NCBI RefSeq assembly: GCF_005239225.2
Contig: NC_133289.1
Coordinates: 4,471,501 to 4,535,500 of the forward strand
Length of the DNA: 64,000 nucleotides
Source: Populus alba
Taxonomy: Eukaryota; Streptophyta; Magnoliopsida; Malpighiales; Salicaceae
Direction: 5' to 3'
The position numbers and the translations under genes were made by a program. The notes below the pieces were generated by a model. The model made no database searches. It saw nothing but the letters and a program-made list of their open reading frames with translations, and had not been told where the DNA came from. Shown piece by piece: positions 61,278 to 64,000 of this stretch; positions within the stretch are counted from its first letter, which is position 1, and each line of letters opens with the position of its first letter.

Positions 61278-61476
61278 GTGTTAGGTTGTGCGTTTCAACC
61301 TGTATTTTGTTAAATTTTGAATTTTTTTTTGTTAAAATTGAGTGCGATTTATACTTTTTGGATCGTTTTGATGTGCTCATGTCAAAAATAATTTTTAAAA
61401 AATAAAAAACACCATTGACATGTATTTCGGCATGAAAAACTATTTGAAAAGCAACAACTACTACACTGACAAACAC
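61278..61476. mobile_element. MITE, ~200 bp (copy B)
   Basis: It aligns end to end with the copy at 30125-30324: GTGCGTTTCAACCTGTATTT at the left, TTTTTGGATCGTTTTGATGT in the middle, ATGTATTTCGGCATGAAAAA, and ACTACACTGACAAACAC at the right. The left terminus is degraded (GTGTTAGG for GTGTTTGG). The shared accidental open frame on the minus strand reflects sequence conservation of the element, not a gene. Confidence 0.75.
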
Positions 61477-64000
61477 GCTCTAAATCCACATCTCGTTCTT
61501 GGCCTATTGTGATCACACGCATGGTTTTTTTTTTAGCTTCTGGTGGCTAATAATCTATGATTTACGATAGGGTTCAATCAAGGAAGCATGTTTTGCATGT
61601 CTTGAAGAATGATTTTTAAAGTATTTTTTGTGATGAAATATATTAAAAAAAATTATTTTAAAAAAATTATCTTTAATAACAGTGTATTAAAATAATTTAA
61701 AAAATATATTAATTAAAAAAATAAATCTGTGTCTAAGTAAAGATCAGAGGATTACAGAATTCTACTTTTTCCCGATCGTCGTTTCTGATGGATTTTTTCG
61801 AATCTTACAGCCAATGTAGAGTTTACGAGAGTGGTCCTGATGGCTAGTGGAAACTGAAAAGGGAAGCTCACCAGCATCAAAGCATGTCTGCAATGTGTCC
61901 TTGTTCAAATGATTTTCTGACACCAGACCACAGAGTCTGTAAACAGCACATTTACAATCCCGTCCCTACTTTCCACTTCCAATTTCTGGCCACCTTTTGC
62001 TGCTCTGGGATTAGGCAGCGATGGTACTGTATTGTTTTTTAAAATATATTTTTTTATTTTTTTAAATTTATTATGTATCAAAATTCAAAACCACTAAATT
62101 ATTATACAGAGGGGAAAAAAAAATTGGGATGACCGCATCGCTTTGTATTATGGTAGTAGAATGGAGGTGTGCGCTTGATAATAACATCTCAACTTCTTGA
62201 TTACGAGAAGATTTACGAGAAAAGTGGATGAATCTTCCAAAATCTTATCATGAAAAATATGATTATAGAAAGTGGTAGATTTCATATCAAGAAAATTGAG
62301 AGGTAATACTGCAAAAGGTACAAGAAATTTTTTCTTTTAGTTTTTTTCACTGTTAACTGGATAGAGTTCCTTTTAAAATCTGGGAAGAGCTATTGGCACA
62401 CCACATTGGTCTTGTGTTTTTAATTGGGTTATTTAGAAAATATAGTGGTAAATATTTTTTAAAGTATTTATTTTATTTAAATTTGGAATATAATTTCAAA
62501 CGGCTAATAATTCTAAAGCTCATTTATTTGTAGAAAACAAAAATTTTGAAAAGTGGTTTTTAATAAAAAGTAAATTCTTGAAAATAAATTATTTTATCAT
62601 ATTTTGTAGTGTCATGAAAAATAAATTGAATTACACTGTTCAATATTTAAATTTTAAAAAAAGTAAGCTATAAAATATCTTATTGATGTTTTTTTTTCAA
62701 GTTTATTAAAAGAATAGTTACTAAATATTACAAATAAAAAGTTAAAGGGACATGAAAATAAAAATATATATATATATATAATTATTTCAAATAAAATAAA
62801 TTATAATAAAAAATAAGAATCAAAATAGATACAAATTTTAATTAAAAAATAAATAGAGAAAAACATATAACCATTGAAAGAATGAGGATCAAAGTTGATA
62901 AAAAAATAAAATTAAATCAAATCTTAAGAGATAAAATTTTTAAAAAATCAAAATAAAATACACAACAATAAAAAAAAATTAAGAACTAAATTTAAAATAA
63001 TTAACAAATAATAAAATATTTGTGAATTTATGAAAATTTCTTAAAAGTATTTTAACAAAAATATTTTTGTAAAAACTAAATGAAAATTTTTTTGATTGAA
63101 GAGCATTTTTTTGTAATAATAAATAAATAAAAATAAAAGAAAATAATTTTTTTTCTTCAAAAAAAATACTTTCTATATAAATCAAACTAGTCTAAAATTA
63201 CTACCAGTCAAGACATTTGAGAGAGATACAAATCTATATCCGAGATTAATGGAAAGAGAGAACAAAAGAAAAGAAATGGGAAGGAAGATAAGAGAAGGTA
63301 TAAAAAGATTGATATACATGTTAGACAATCATTCCAAATCTTGTCATTTGTCATTTGTCATTTGTCAATCTTGTCAATTGTTATTTGAAAAGTTTTCTAT
63401 TCAAAACAAATCACGTGCCCTTGTATGATTAAATGAAAAATTCTTAAACCGAATTCAAATAAATGGAATGCGACAGAGAATATAAGAAATTGATTTGTGA
63501 ATGTTATTTGCTGGAAAATAATTTTTTATTTTTAATATTGTTATAAAAAATAAATTAAAAATATTTTTTTATTATTTGATTATATTATAAAAATAAATTC
63601 TAAATATTTTTTTTAAAACTTATTAAAATAATAAGAAATAAACCTTATAAATTAAAAGGTTGAATGAGAATAAAATTAAAAAAGAATCTAATTTTATAAA
63701 TTATTTTAAATAAAATAAATAATAATCAATATAATAGAGATCAAATCTAACATATAAAATTTTTGAAAGATTATGAAATTAAAAAAAAATTATAATTTCA
63801 CAATAATATAAACTAAATTTGATAAATAAAAAATTTCAATAAAAAAATAAAAAATAATAATAAAAAATCATAAAAATAAAGACCAAAATTAGTATAAAAA
63901 TAAAATTATAAGAGATAAAATAAAAAAAATTCAAAACATAATATACAGTGATCAAAAGTTTGAGGATCAAATTTGATATAATCAGTAAATAATATAATAT

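Larger units (their letters stand above)
59900..64000. other. AT-rich intergenic region after the OTU gene
   Basis: No gene is recognisable to the end of the window. It contains a SINE 3' fragment (60595-60650), MITE copies (61278-61476 and about 61612-61735), a short (TA)n tract (60031-60056), and A-rich repeats at 62.7-64.0 kb resembling those at 49.9-50.3 kb. Confidence 0.5.

Noticed and set aside
1..64000. CRISPR arrays, bacterial operons, rRNA genes, virus-derived genes
   Set aside because: The direct repeats are tandem, microsatellite or transposon repeats without spacer structure. Gene structures are those of a plant nucleus, and no rRNA or viral gene was recognised.

Overview
The window is AT-rich plant nuclear DNA. 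Genes are split by many short GT-AG introns, and they are separated by long AT-rich gaps full of short interspersed repeats. There are no operons or CRISPR arrays. Gene content, gene order and repeat content (tRNA-derived SINE copies whose 3' ends I recognise from Salicaceae, and a very abundant short GTGTTTGG-ended element) point to a woody eudicot, most likely Populus or Salix. That assignment is an inference, not a database match.

Five protein-coding genes could be assembled exon by exon, with reading phase preserved at every junction. On the minus strand, from left to right: (1) a coiled-coil protein with a dilute-like C-terminus, of the family annotated 'nucleolar protein gar2-like' (822-4535, 802 aa); (2) the mitochondrial complex I ESSS subunit (16720-17058, 112 aa); (3) a bHLH transcription factor of the bHLH48/bHLH60 type (23837-28725, 349 aa); (4) a cornichon/Erv14 cargo receptor (45603-49306, 147 aa). 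On the plus strand: (5) an OTU-domain deubiquitinase (57527-59597, 338 aa). From memory, genes 1, 2, 3 and 5 lie in the same order in the Arabidopsis At3g57780-At3g57810 block, and 1-3 also in At2g42300-At2g42320. The window is therefore a conserved syntenic block, greatly expanded by repeats and interrupted by the cornichon gene.

Repeats and relics by region: a possible SINE head near 360-480; a TRIM-like relic at 6.3-6.6 kb; a degenerate ~45-bp tandem repeat at 7.8 kb; a SINE at 9.9 kb; a diverged direct duplication at 14.1-16.1 kb, probably inside a 3'-UTR intron of the ESSS gene; a PPR pseudogene at 18.5-19.5 kb between two arrays of a T-rich repeat; a 1.1-kb element with terminal inverted repeats at 20.6-21.7 kb; a SINE at 22.1 kb; an exact 117-bp tandem duplication and a GC/GT/G tract inside bHLH introns; a gene-poor stretch at 29-45 kb with MITEs, a small tandem duplication and a CACTA-like terminus at 40.3 kb; a plastid trnL(UAG)-like fragment inside a cornichon intron; and a complete Ty1/copia retrotransposon at 50.9-55.6 kb with both LTRs, a target-site duplication, one continuous reading frame and six premature stops.

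No new multi-gene system is visible. The most informative observations are the syntenic block, the copia element decaying almost entirely by transitions without frameshifts, the plastid tRNA fragment, and the repeat-bounded PPR relic.
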